DNA of 64,000 bases from Providencia rettgeri (lineage in GTDB: Bacteria; Pseudomonadota; Gammaproteobacteria; Enterobacterales; Enterobacteriaceae): the NCBI GenBank assembly GCA_900455085.1, contig UGTZ01000001.1, positions 3,564,501-3,628,500 on the forward strand, in the 5' to 3' direction. This document shows, one piece after another, positions 38,154 through 46,372 of this stretch (position 1 is the first letter of the stretch; the number at the start of each line of letters is the position of its first letter). The notes beneath the pieces were generated by a model. It was not told where the DNA came from and did not search any database. It was given only the letters and a program-made list of their open reading frames with translations. The position numbers and the translations under genes were made by a program.

Positions 38154-38378
38154 ATGAGACCCACAATTTCAATTAACATTCCATCCCCTTACCTCACAAT
38201 TGAGGCATTTAGCCAGCATTCAGGGCTTTCAAAATCAACCATCCGCGACATGATTGCCGATGGCCGTTTGCCTGTCCGTGGCAAATCTGCCGACATGAAA
38301 CGAGGAAAAGTACTGATTAACCTACTTGCACTTTATACGGATGCATCGAAAGGCTGTGATGTTTCGCTTAATGCGTAA
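38154..38378 (+). CDS. Apl/Cox-like excisionase-regulator
   Basis: A 74-residue DNA-binding protein with a MerR/Xis-like HTH (YLTIEAFSQHSGLSKSTIRDMIADGRLPVRG). It is the first gene of the rightward early operon, opposite cI, the place of apl in 186 and cox in P2. Such proteins direct excision and repress the lysogenic promoter. Assignment rests on fold and position. Confidence 0.8.
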   Translation: MRPTISINIPSPYLTIEAFSQHSGLSKSTIRDMIADGRLPVRGKSADMKRGKVLINLLALYTDASKGCDVSLNA

Positions 38379-38408
38379 CTAATTATTCGCTTTTGGAGAA
38401 TTTAAGCC

Positions 38409-38918
38409 ATGTTTGATTATCAGGTTTCCAAACAAGCACACTTTGATAATGCCTGTCGGGCATTTGCTACATCCCACAAAGGTGAGCTTGTTCAGATTGC
38501 GAATGATATCGGCATGAACCCACAAATGTTACGCAACAAGCTCAACCCTGAACAGCCGCACTTAGTCACTTGTGCAGACCTGTTTAAGTTAACCGATGCC
38601 ACCAAAGACCCATCATTATTAGATGGTGTGCTGGAGCAACTGAATTGCCAGCCATCCGTCCCTATGACGGATATTGGTGATAACAATGTGCAAGGTTATC
38701 TATTAGGGGCGACAGCAGAGGTCGGTAAGTTAGCCAGCCATATGGTTAATGGAGTGCATGTTAACAGCGCAAGGTCAGCAGAAATTAAGCAAAGCGTTAA
38801 TAATGCGATCCGTTGTTTGGCCTTAGTTGGCGTGACTATCTCAGAACGTTTTCATTCAAACCCTGCATTAGTATCGGCAATTGATACGGTGGTAGGTTTT
38901 GGCCAATCAATGGTGTGA
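38409..38918 (+). CDS. cII: CII family regulator (186-like)
   Basis: A 169-residue protein of the phage regulatory CII family, with an HTH region (ELVQIANDIGMNPQMLRNKLNPEQ) typical of 186 CII. CII activates transcription of the repressor gene when lysogeny is established. TTGGAG precedes the ATG. It lies second in the early operon. Confidence 0.9.
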   Translation: MFDYQVSKQAHFDNACRAFATSHKGELVQIANDIGMNPQMLRNKLNPEQPHLVTCADLFKLTDATKDPSLLDGVLEQLNCQPSVPMTDIGDNNVQGYLLGATAEVGKLASHMVNGVHVNSARSAEIKQSVNNAIRCLALVGVTISERFHSNPALVSAIDTVVGFGQSMV

Positions 38919-38925
38919 GGACAAT

Positions 38926-39060
38926 ATGACTCAAGCACACAAGCAGCAATATAAATACAAAGTTACGGGCGATTCATTTAAAGCAAAATCTAACAATGAT
39001 TTAAAAGTGATTATCCCTGTAATTGTTTTCGCCACTATCTATTTACTTGCAAGAATATAG
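38926..39060 (+). CDS. Small membrane-anchored phage protein (44 aa)
   Basis: A 44-residue ORF after GTGAGGAC, seven bases after cII and followed at once by the next gene. The first half is polar (MTQAHKQQYKYKV) and the end is a single hydrophobic helix (VIIPVIVFATIYLLARI). Position and ribosome site support a real gene; function unknown. Confidence 0.6.
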   Translation: MTQAHKQQYKYKVTGDSFKAKSNNDLKVIIPVIVFATIYLLARI

Positions 39061-39069
39061 GTGGAATCT

Positions 39070-39420
39070 ATGCATCAGAACCCAATAGAGCTAGAACAAC
39101 GCGTCCAATACATGCAATTAGACCAGCGTATTAATGGGCTTAATAAAACATCAGAAATTAAATCAAAACACTTTGGTTTAAAAAATGATGAGCTGAAATA
39201 TTTTATCAAAGAAATGCGCGACCGTTTTAATGAGCATCACGAAGAAAATAAAAAATTTTTAGGCGTGATTTTCTATATGGCAAATATTGATAAAAGCCGC
39301 CACGATTGCCAATTTGAAGATCTCACCACTAAAGAGATTTTTAATATCGTTAAAGCCATTAATCACATAAAAGCGATTAGTGCATTTTTACCAAAAAACT
39401 TAGCTTTACCCCTTAATTAA
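39070..39420 (+). CDS. DUF5347-like early phage protein
   Basis: A 116-residue protein; AGGTGGA precedes the ATG at 39070, and an in-frame GTG nine bases earlier has no ribosome site. It resembles small early proteins (DUF5347) known from P2-like phages of Providencia, Proteus and Xenorhabdus. It is charged and helical in the middle. Function unknown. Confidence 0.65.
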   Translation: MHQNPIELEQRVQYMQLDQRINGLNKTSEIKSKHFGLKNDELKYFIKEMRDRFNEHHEENKKFLGVIFYMANIDKSRHDCQFEDLTTKEIFNIVKAINHIKAISAFLPKNLALPLN

Positions 39421-39489
39421 ATAACCGAAAAAATTAATGACATTGATTTGTCAGGGCTTTTTACACGCTAAATTTAGGAAAACAGATAA

Positions 39490-39732
39490 ATGAATATACC
39501 AGAACCGATGTTTACACCTGTATTAGATAACAGTTCAAACGACGCTGTTTTGATGGATAGCTGCATCAACTGGAACCGCCAAGACGAGCGCAAGATCTGT
39601 AATGACCGTTATGCGTCACGCCTGCGCAAACTGCAAATGTATGTACTGACTGAAAAGCCTGATTACGCGGCTATCAGTCAGTTAATCGAAAGTGAGATTG
39701 GGCATATAGAAAATACAAAAGGAGCAATGTAA
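39490..39732 (+). CDS. Small early phage protein (80 aa)
   Basis: An 80-residue protein with AGGAAAAC before its ATG, in the place where P2-like phages carry small DUF2732-type genes. The sequence has no motif that I can name. It is the last clear rightward gene before an antisense gene interrupts the early region. Confidence 0.6.
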   Translation: MNIPEPMFTPVLDNSSNDAVLMDSCINWNRQDERKICNDRYASRLRKLQMYVLTEKPDYAAISQLIESEIGHIENTKGAM

Positions 39733-39738
39733 TGACTA

Positions 39739-40319
39739 TTAACCTCTTAGCGGGGCGTATTCAGGATACTTGCCATTATCAGCTCCAGGCGTCATACCAG
39801 AATCAACCCGTGCAACCCAAGCAGGGTAAATTTCGCCAGCAACCAGAGATGCAAGAAACTCATTCATACGTGAGGGAACAACAAAAACATCTGTCGGCAT
39901 TGGCAAGTGTCGGTTGTCACCACTTTGAAAAAGCAAAATCGTCTTGCGCGTCGCCTGAATCGCAAGGTGTAAGTCTGACTCTAATTCTTCCAAAGAATCC
40001 CAAAACTCAGATTCAGGTATACGGGGGTGGTTACGTCCATGAATCATACTATCCAATCCGTGCTCAATTAGTTCTGTCCATTTTGCGTGCTCTATCCATT
40101 CGTTTGGAAAATCGTGCGCAGGTGGTGCGCCAACGCATTTCGACAATCTTTTGATGGAAGCCAACGCCTTTCTATATGGTTTCGAGTGGCGCGCTGAAAA
40201 ACGCCGCAAACCTCGTACAACTCGCCAGCTGATAAGAGCCTTACTTCGTTTGGAGGAACGCCTACAGAAGACAACATATTAACAGTGTCTATATATCTTT
40301 TATTTTCAGGTTTATTCAT
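39739..40319 (-). CDS. Antisense hypothetical protein inside the early region (frame broken by one base)
   Basis: An ATG at 40319 with GAGG six bases upstream starts MNKPENKRYIDTVNMLSS. The frame breaks at GVF; adding one base to the A5 at 40197-40201 (plus strand) continues as SARHSKPYRKALASIKRLS to a stop at 39739, in all 193 residues. The composition looks like a natural protein. A rightward ORF covers 39732-40154 on the other strand but has a less natural composition. Function unknown; its orientation suggests a later insertion (moron). Confidence 0.6.
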
Positions 40320-40336
40320 TGAATACCTCAATCAAT

Positions 40337-40372
40337 AGCGGCAGACCGAACAACATGCCGCTAACGCTTTTT
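40337..40372 (+). terminator. Hairpin with T tract before gene A
   Basis: AGCGGCA (40337-40343) pairs with TGCCGCT (40356-40362), a 12-base loop, then AACGCTTTTT. It looks like a rightward terminator 35 bases before gene A. It could also be an attenuator, since early transcription should pass it. Confidence 0.5.
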
Positions 40373-40406
40373 AAAGTACCCCAGTTTTCTTTTTCATGAG
40401 GTTTAA

Positions 40407-42479
40407 ATGACTACAGAGCTAAGAAATACAGTTAAGAAAACCTTATATTACAAGCCAGCACAGCCTATTGAAAGGCCGTTTCCGACTTATCCAGAACTTC
40501 ATGAAAAAGAAAAAAGAGCCAAAGCATTAGCTAACGCAGAAACGCTACTTTCAGAGCAACCTAAAATTGTCCAAATTACCGTTAACAAACGTTATGACGT
40601 GTTACTCAAAGAGCAAGGCCTTGAACGTGCAAATGCTTACCTTGCTAAGAATTTCTGTGAACGTATTTACCCAAGGGTTGAGCTAGTCACAAAGCGCTAC
40701 TGTTTAACGAATAAAAATTCTGAAACCTACCGATTTTTTAATTGGTTTAATGCGATGCCTGATATGTCGCGTAAATCCCTTGAATCATTAGCCCTTGAAT
40801 TATCCGCTTTTGTATTCACCACACTTGCTGACCTCAGTAAAAAACGCACAGATGAAGGTGATTTAAAAATCGCTCATATGTTGTATACGGAGGCGGCTGC
40901 GATTACCCAAGCCTATCACCAAGAACCGCCACGACTCGCGAAGTTAACCAAACGCTACTTTAACGAAAAGGACGCCTTTATTGCTATCGCACAAATGACG
41001 TCTGAAAAGTGGTGGCTAAACCGTTTACGTAGGCACGCATCAGAATGGCGGGAGCACTTACATATCGCATTAACTAATGTCAGTAAGCGCAGTAGCCTTT
41101 ATGCAAGCTCTATGGCCATGAGTGAATGGAAAGAGCAAAAGCGACGTACTCGTGAGTTTCTGAAATCAATGGAATTAGAAGACGAGGACGGTAACCGTTT
41201 TAGTTTGATTGATAAATATTATGGCAGCGTGGCAAACCCTGCCATTCGTCGTACTGAAATGATGGTCAGAATTCGCGGCTTTGAAAATATCTGTAATGAG
41301 CTTGGCTATATTGCAGAATTTTACACATTAACAGCCCCATCTAAATATCATGCCACTACCATACACGGTCACCGTAATCGCAAGTGGAATGGCAGCAGTC
41401 CAGCCGATACACAGCGTTATTTAAGTAAAGTTTGGAGCAAAGTGCGCGCGAAATTACACCGCAATGATTTACGGATTTTCGGTATTCGTGTGGCAGAGCC
41501 GCACCATGATGCAACCCCACATTGGCACATGCTGTTTTTTATGTTGCCAGAGCAAGCGGATAGCATCCGCGAAATTCTTAGGGAATATGCATTTGAAGAA
41601 GATGAAAGCGAACTTATTACTGCCAAAGCCCGAAAAGCCCGTTTCCATGCCGAAGCCATCGACCCTGAAAAAGGTTCAGCAACAGGCTATGTGGCCAAGT
41701 ACATTTCTAAAAATGTGGATGGTTATGCGCTTGATGAAGAATTAGATGATGAAAGTGGCAAACCGATGAAAGAGGCGGCAATGGCTGCCGCTGCATGGGC
41801 TGGGCGTTGGCGTATACGTCAGTTTCAATTTATTGGTGGCGCACCTGTTACCGTTTACCGTGAATTACGCAAGATGGCCGATCACGATACTGCGGTGGGT
41901 TTGGATGTGGAGTTTGCTGTTGTACATGATGCCGCTGACTCAGGGGATTGGGCTGGCTATATCAATGCACAAGGTGGCCCATTTGTGCGTCGTGACGATC
42001 TTATTGCGCGTCTGTGGTACCAAGAGAGCGAGGAAACCAATGCCTATGGTGAGGAAATCATACGGGTTAAAGGTGTGTTCTCGCCTTTAGTGGGTTCTGA
42101 TAGCCCAATTATCACCAGACTCAAGAGCTGGAAGATTGTGAAGAAGTTAGACGAAGCGATAGCGGAGTCTGTTTTTAGTGATGCGAACGCATCACCTAGG
42201 AGTTCTGTCAATAACTGTACGGAGGTTCTCGGTACGGTTAAAGATAAAAACGTAGCCATCCATAATATTGTAGATGCGGCCAAGTCTATTGGGATAATTT
42301 TTGACCCTGATAAGGATAAACCGATGTTGCTTTCGTTATGGAAAGGAGCTGTTTATACAGAAAATGGCCAAAGCGTGAGGTTTCACGGGAATGGCCATAT
42401 ACAAAAGATTGTGACTAAGGAGCAGAAAAGTAAAAATAGCAAAAATATAACTCACAAATTTATATTAAAAATCAGATAG
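40407..42479 (+). CDS. A: Replication initiator gpA (rolling-circle endonuclease)
   Basis: A 690-residue HUH endonuclease of the P2 gpA family that nicks the phage origin and stays bound to the 5' end. The metal motif is PHWHMLFF (about residue 371), and the two catalytic tyrosines lie in YVAKYISK (about 427 and 431). ATGAGG stands before the start. In P2 the origin lies inside this gene; I did not identify it here. The last 15 bases overlap the end of the leftward gene at 42465. Confidence 0.93.
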   Translation: MTTELRNTVKKTLYYKPAQPIERPFPTYPELHEKEKRAKALANAETLLSEQPKIVQITVNKRYDVLLKEQGLERANAYLAKNFCERIYPRVELVTKRYCLTNKNSETYRFFNWFNAMPDMSRKSLESLALELSAFVFTTLADLSKKRTDEGDLKIAHMLYTEAAAITQAYHQEPPRLAKLTKRYFNEKDAFIAIAQMTSEKWWLNRLRRHASEWREHLHIALTNVSKRSSLYASSMAMSEWKEQKRRTREFLKSMELEDEDGNRFSLIDKYYGSVANPAIRRTEMMVRIRGFENICNELGYIAEFYTLTAPSKYHATTIHGHRNRKWNGSSPADTQRYLSKVWSKVRAKLHRNDLRIFGIRVAEPHHDATPHWHMLFFMLPEQADSIREILREYAFEEDESELITAKARKARFHAEAIDPEKGSATGYVAKYISKNVDGYALDEELDDESGKPMKEAAMAAAAWAGRWRIRQFQFIGGAPVTVYRELRKMADHDTAVGLDVEFAVVHDAADSGDWAGYINAQGGPFVRRDDLIARLWYQESEETNAYGEEIIRVKGVFSPLVGSDSPIITRLKSWKIVKKLDEAIAESVFSDANASPRSSVNNCTEVLGTVKDKNVAIHNIVDAAKSIGIIFDPDKDKPMLLSLWKGAVYTENGQSVRFHGNGHIQKIVTKEQKSKNSKNITHKFILKIR

Positions 42480-43542
42480 ATAATCATCTATCGATTTTCC
42501 TAACTTATTTTCTTTCTGATGTACTTGAGTTAGTAACTTCATTAGTTTTGTTGATAAAGTGACCATGCAATTTAGTTCCTCTTTAGTTTGCTCAACATTA
42601 ATTGTATCAAACACTTTATCTATTAATTTTAATACTGATTGTGTGTATATAATGATATAATTTAGCCCCTTTCTTGATAAATGATATTTTCTATATTCAT
42701 TTAATAACGATTTAATACTTTCATTGTTTTTATTATATCCTTTTATTTTACTTTCTAAGTCAAGTGTGGATTTTTTTAAGTATTCTAATATGGGATTTCC
42801 AATAGTTTTTGTTTGATTATAGCTTAAGATGTTTTTAATTTTTTTATCTAATTCAAAAAATGCCTTAGTCAAGTTTCTATTGAATTCATCAAAAGAATAC
42901 GAATCTATATTTTTTACAAGATCTTCTACTACAAGCAGTTCTTTATTTATGAATAAAAAATAATAATTTATTCTTGAAACAAAAAAAATAACTTACATCT
43001 TCATTTCCACCATCTTTTATACTCGATTCTTTATATATTGTTTTATAGAGCTTATTAGGGAATGAAATTTGAAATGCAATATCAAAAGCGACACCTTCTT
43101 CTTTTATTAGCTTAAACTCTTCAACGATATACTTATTATGAGAGTAAAAACTATCCGCAATATTTTTTCTTTCAGTGACTGCTATTTGTTTTTCAGTTTG
43201 TATTGTTCGATGAATATTAGAAACTATAACTCCAAAGATCGGAGATAGGGCTAGTACACCTAATGGCAGTTTACTTTCTTCAAAAAAAGCTTTAAACCCA
43301 GTTGAATTGAAACTTATCTCATTAGATAGAAAAACAAAATATTCTAGATAAAAGAAAATACCAATAGGCACTATAATTCCTAACCAGAATAAGTATTGCT
43401 TATCTAAGCTATCTGATTTTATCTCAAAAGAAACCTCTCTAGTTCCTTTTAAGGATGCATCGGTTACTAAATAAGATATGGCAAAAAGTACTGCTATTGT
43501 GACTAGTAGCATAATCACTGGCATTTGTTCAATAGGTGTCAT
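42465..43542 (-). CDS. Prophage membrane protein B of the tin/old-position pair (frame broken by one base)
   Basis: Unrecognised protein of 358 residues after correction. Removing one A from the A8 at 42981-42988 joins an N-terminal part ending EDVSYFF to VSRINYYFLFINKELLVVEDL and the C-terminal helical part. Two TM helices, motif SDSLDKQYLFWL, then LPLGVLALSPIFGVIVSNIHRTIQTE, then a long helical cytosolic part. The same blocks occur in the proteins at 34808 and 43544. I chose the ATG at 43542, one base after the upstream gene's stop and with AAGGA upstream. It is at the tin/old position of P2-like phages. Confidence 0.75.
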
Positions 43543-43543
43543 T

Positions 43544-44659
43544 TTATTGTTCATCCTTAAAATCGTTACCATAATAGTCAAGCGGATTTATTTCTTTATA
43601 TATGGATAGGTTTTCCTCAAATAGATATATTGAACCTTTAAAAGAGAAAATGTATCTCTTTATTTCTTTATGAATATCTTTTGGTATGCTGTCAAATTCA
43701 ATGATTTTCACAACTCCATCTATGATTTTTATACTTTCTTTAAATATTTCCAGATAAGTTGTGAATACATCTTCAATTAAATCATATTTGATATAAATGA
43801 CATTTTTCCCAAAAATGTAAGGGTCATAATCACTATTATTTTGTATTGAATATAAAAACTCGCTGGATTTTTGTAAGGTTTTACTTTTAACCATTTCAAA
43901 TTCAAGGAAATTAATTGCATGTTCAAGGTCATGAGCACATTTGTCTATTATTCTAACTTGGGAGCTAGATATTCCGAAGTAATCCTCACCAATAATTTTA
44001 TTGAAATTATTTAATTCAAACTCTGCCTCCATTAATTCATGAACTACCTTACCTAATAGCTTGCTGGAAACTTCTGAGTTTAACCCATTATTATAATTTG
44101 AGTTTTTATATATTTTCCCATATAGTAATAAAGGATTTTTTACCGTTACAAGGCTATTTTTTGAATTAATTTTGTTTATCTCATTAACAAACCAATCTCT
44201 ATGTTTGAAAAATAAATTTACTTTATTATCATTATCTGAGGTTTTTAGTTCTACACTAACTTGAATAGATTTATGAATATTAGAAATCAATACACCGAAT
44301 GTGGGAATTAATGCAGAAACATATAGCGCGGATGCACTTTCAGTAAATAATTTTGTTATTGCATTAGTTTCATTTAATAAAAACAATTTAGGATTTAATA
44401 AATAAATTTGATATTCAATCCAAACTGCCCCTATTAAGGGGATACCTATCAAAATCCAAAATATTGGTTGTCTTGCTAGGCTTTTCTCATCAAGACTCAC
44501 TAAGCGTTTTAAAGTTGGTATTTGATAAGAAAAAAATGACCCTATTTTAAATTTATAAAAATTATTCCCGTTTAGTTTTTCGCCGTATTCGTGCATAAAC
44601 CAATCAGAAACGATACAATATAAAACAAAAAGTATTAGTAACGAATAAATAGTATCCAT
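43544..44659 (-). CDS. Prophage membrane protein C of the tin/old-position pair
   Basis: A 371-residue protein of the same unrecognised family: TM1 (MDTIYSLLILFVLYCIVSDW), motif EKSLARQPIFWIL, a second TM, then a third hydrophobic stretch (SALIPTFGVLISNIHKSIQ) and about 230 residues of helical cytosolic domain. GGGGGTGG precedes the ATG at 44659. Protein B follows after one base, so they form a two-gene operon, transcribed against gene A. Strong A+T bias relative to the phage core suggests recent gain. Confidence 0.78.
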   Translation of the reverse strand: MDTIYSLLILFVLYCIVSDWFMHEYGEKLNGNNFYKFKIGSFFSYQIPTLKRLVSLDEKSLARQPIFWILIGIPLIGAVWIEYQIYLLNPKLFLLNETNAITKLFTESASALYVSALIPTFGVLISNIHKSIQVSVELKTSDNDNKVNLFFKHRDWFVNEINKINSKNSLVTVKNPLLLYGKIYKNSNYNNGLNSEVSSKLLGKVVHELMEAEFELNNFNKIIGEDYFGISSSQVRIIDKCAHDLEHAINFLEFEMVKSKTLQKSSEFLYSIQNNSDYDPYIFGKNVIYIKYDLIEDVFTTYLEIFKESIKIIDGVVKIIEFDSIPKDIHKEIKRYIFSFKGSIYLFEENLSIYKEINPLDYYGNDFKDEQ

Positions 44660-44786
44660 ACCACCCCCTATCAAAATTTGCACAGAATTCTAATCGATCA
44701 AAAAATTTTAAACTACCTCTTTCATACTAGATAAAATTACTGTATAAATAACCAGTAAAATGATTTTATGTAAGAGGATCATGTAG

Positions 44787-44993
44787 ATGCTAGAGGCGTC
44801 AGTGGCGTTGGAACGGATAGAAATCATCGCCAGGTTTGGAAGTTTGGATTTATGTAATGATAAAGAGCGCCAAGTTGTATTAGCGCTGATTATGGAAATC
44901 GCAGAGGACACACGCAGAATTGAGAAACATAAAATAAAAAAGTCACTCGAAAGTGACCAACGAAAAATAGCTTTAAACGGGGCTAGACTTTAA
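44787..44993 (+). CDS. Hypothetical small phage protein (68 aa)
   Basis: A 68-residue, helical, charged protein with AAGAGGA before the ATG, divergent from the membrane pair and convergent with the Ogr-like gene, which it overlaps by 21 bases. No motif recognised. It may be a regulator or a chance ORF; the ribosome site favours a gene. Confidence 0.5.
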   Translation: MLEASVALERIEIIARFGSLDLCNDKERQVVLALIMEIAEDTRRIEKHKIKKSLESDQRKIALNGARL

Positions 44994-45236
44994 CAAGTCT
45001 AGCGCCATTTGGCGCTGTTCTGGGTTTAAATTCTGTATCATCGAACCTATCATTTTATTACTTTTCGCGCTTGGGCTAATCGTATGGTCAAACGTCAGGC
45101 TTAACACATAAGTGTGGCCGCATTCGACGTCACTGCATGCACAATAGAGATCTGAAACTTCACGATGCTTTCTATTTGATTTACGAATAATCGCCTTTTC
45201 CCCACACTCAGGGCAGAATATTTTTAATACTCGCAT
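44973..45236 (-). CDS. Ogr/Delta-type zinc-finger late activator
   Basis: An 87-residue protein with the family pattern CPECGEKAIIRKS, then YCACSDVECGHTYV and ISPS: four cysteines that bind zinc. Ogr of P2, Delta of P4 and B of 186 activate late promoters by contacting RNA polymerase alpha. I chose MRVLKIFCPECG at 45236 with GGAG nine bases upstream; an in-frame start 54 bases earlier exists. It follows Q on the same strand, unlike ogr of P2, which follows D. Confidence 0.88.
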   Translation of the reverse strand: MRVLKIFCPECGEKAIIRKSNRKHREVSDLYCACSDVECGHTYVLSLTFDHTISPSAKSNKMIGSMIQNLNPEQRQMALDLLKSSPV

Positions 45237-45346
45237 GTTCCAAATCTCCGCTTGATAATGACCCCGTAATTTTACCTTATTTTTGCGCATTTTTCATTTC
45301 CCTATGACCGTTAAATTCCGTAAATATCATTAATTTTACGTTATTC

Positions 45347-46372
45347 TTAATTCAATTGGTGGCTATCTTCTTGAAAAGTGATCTTTAAATGATCGGGCAC
45401 CTCACCATCATTATTTATCGCGTTTGCAAACATGCGCTGAACAGGAATAATTTCATCTTGTCGGTACGCTTCACGGGCATTGCGCGGGTCACCTAAGCCG
45501 CCAACATTGCCAGGAATAATCCCCGCTAACCCAGCAGGGAAACGGTGCGCGGTTAGAATATCTTGCGCACTGATGTTTTTCACATTACTAAATTCATCAT
45601 TGGCCGAAATATCCCCCACAGGAATAAACTTGATGCCGTCCGCATCCCCATTGGGAATATGCACGAACATGGTTTCAAAGTTACCAATCCCTTTGCTTTG
45701 TTCTAATTTTTTGGTGATCATCACCTCCACTTCATCGGTGAGCATCGGGTCATTACAAAAAATCATCCCCCCAGTGTGTGCCCCGTTGTGGTAGTAACGA
45801 CGGCGAAAGATAGTAGCCTCACTGTTTAACATAGCCGCATGAATGCCCCCGATATAATCAGGAATGCCATACACTTGCTGTTGGGGGTCATACTGCTTGA
45901 TGTAAATCACATCGTCAGGGGTATACACCATCGGTTCGCCTTCTTGCAAAATCACAAAATCATCATTTTTACGACGACGCATAAACAGCGCAGGCAGCAC
46001 ATACAGCCCCACCACTTCCCCGTAATAATTACGCAGCTTTAAGATGGGCGTATCACCAAACACAATATAATCCAACACACTGGCACGCAGCTCCTGATGC
46101 GTCAGGCCACCGCCTCGGTAATCCGATAACACCATATTGGAACGCGCATGGATCACGCCCCCGTGTTGACCATTTAAGTTCACCAATTGCGCCAAGGCGG
46201 TGCGGTCTATGGGCAAGCTGTAATGGTCATAATCATTGTCATACCAAATGTTTTGGTATTCCGTATGAGTGGTTAAAATCGGTTCTGGCTTGCCTAATGT
46301 GATGATGTTCATCGATTTTTGGCTAACCGTTTGCTTCTGTGCAGTTTTCCGTAACTTTTTCTTACTCATCAT
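45347..46372 (-). CDS. Q: Portal protein gpQ
   Basis: A 341-residue P2-type (PBSX family) portal protein. Twelve copies form the DNA gate of the capsid vertex. Family segments SLPIDRTALAQLVNLNGQHGGVI and GLAGIIPGNVGGLGDP are present. Its start overlaps the stop of the terminase gene P as ATGA. Both are transcribed leftward, as in P2. Confidence 0.94.
   Translation of the reverse strand: MMSKKKLRKTAQKQTVSQKSMNIITLGKPEPILTTHTEYQNIWYDNDYDHYSLPIDRTALAQLVNLNGQHGGVIHARSNMVLSDYRGGGLTHQELRASVLDYIVFGDTPILKLRNYYGEVVGLYVLPALFMRRRKNDDFVILQEGEPMVYTPDDVIYIKQYDPQQQVYGIPDYIGGIHAAMLNSEATIFRRRYYHNGAHTGGMIFCNDPMLTDEVEVMITKKLEQSKGIGNFETMFVHIPNGDADGIKFIPVGDISANDEFSNVKNISAQDILTAHRFPAGLAGIIPGNVGGLGDPRNAREAYRQDEIIPVQRMFANAINNDGEVPDHLKITFQEDSHQLN

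Noticed and set aside
39732..40154. Rightward 140-residue ORF between the 80-aa early gene and gene A
   Set aside because: It starts at a TAATG overlap, but its composition is rich in Gln, Ser and Arg without family resemblance, and it lies almost fully opposite a more protein-like leftward frame with a good ribosome site. I kept the leftward gene.
42465..44659. Retron or toxin-antitoxin module
   Set aside because: No reverse transcriptase, no msr-msd-like structured RNA and no small antitoxin-like partner stand beside the membrane genes. The membrane plan alone does not support either class.
44660..45346. Phage cos site
   Set aside because: By P2 order the cos site should be near here, left of Q, but I found no sequence like the P2 cos ends and would not place it.
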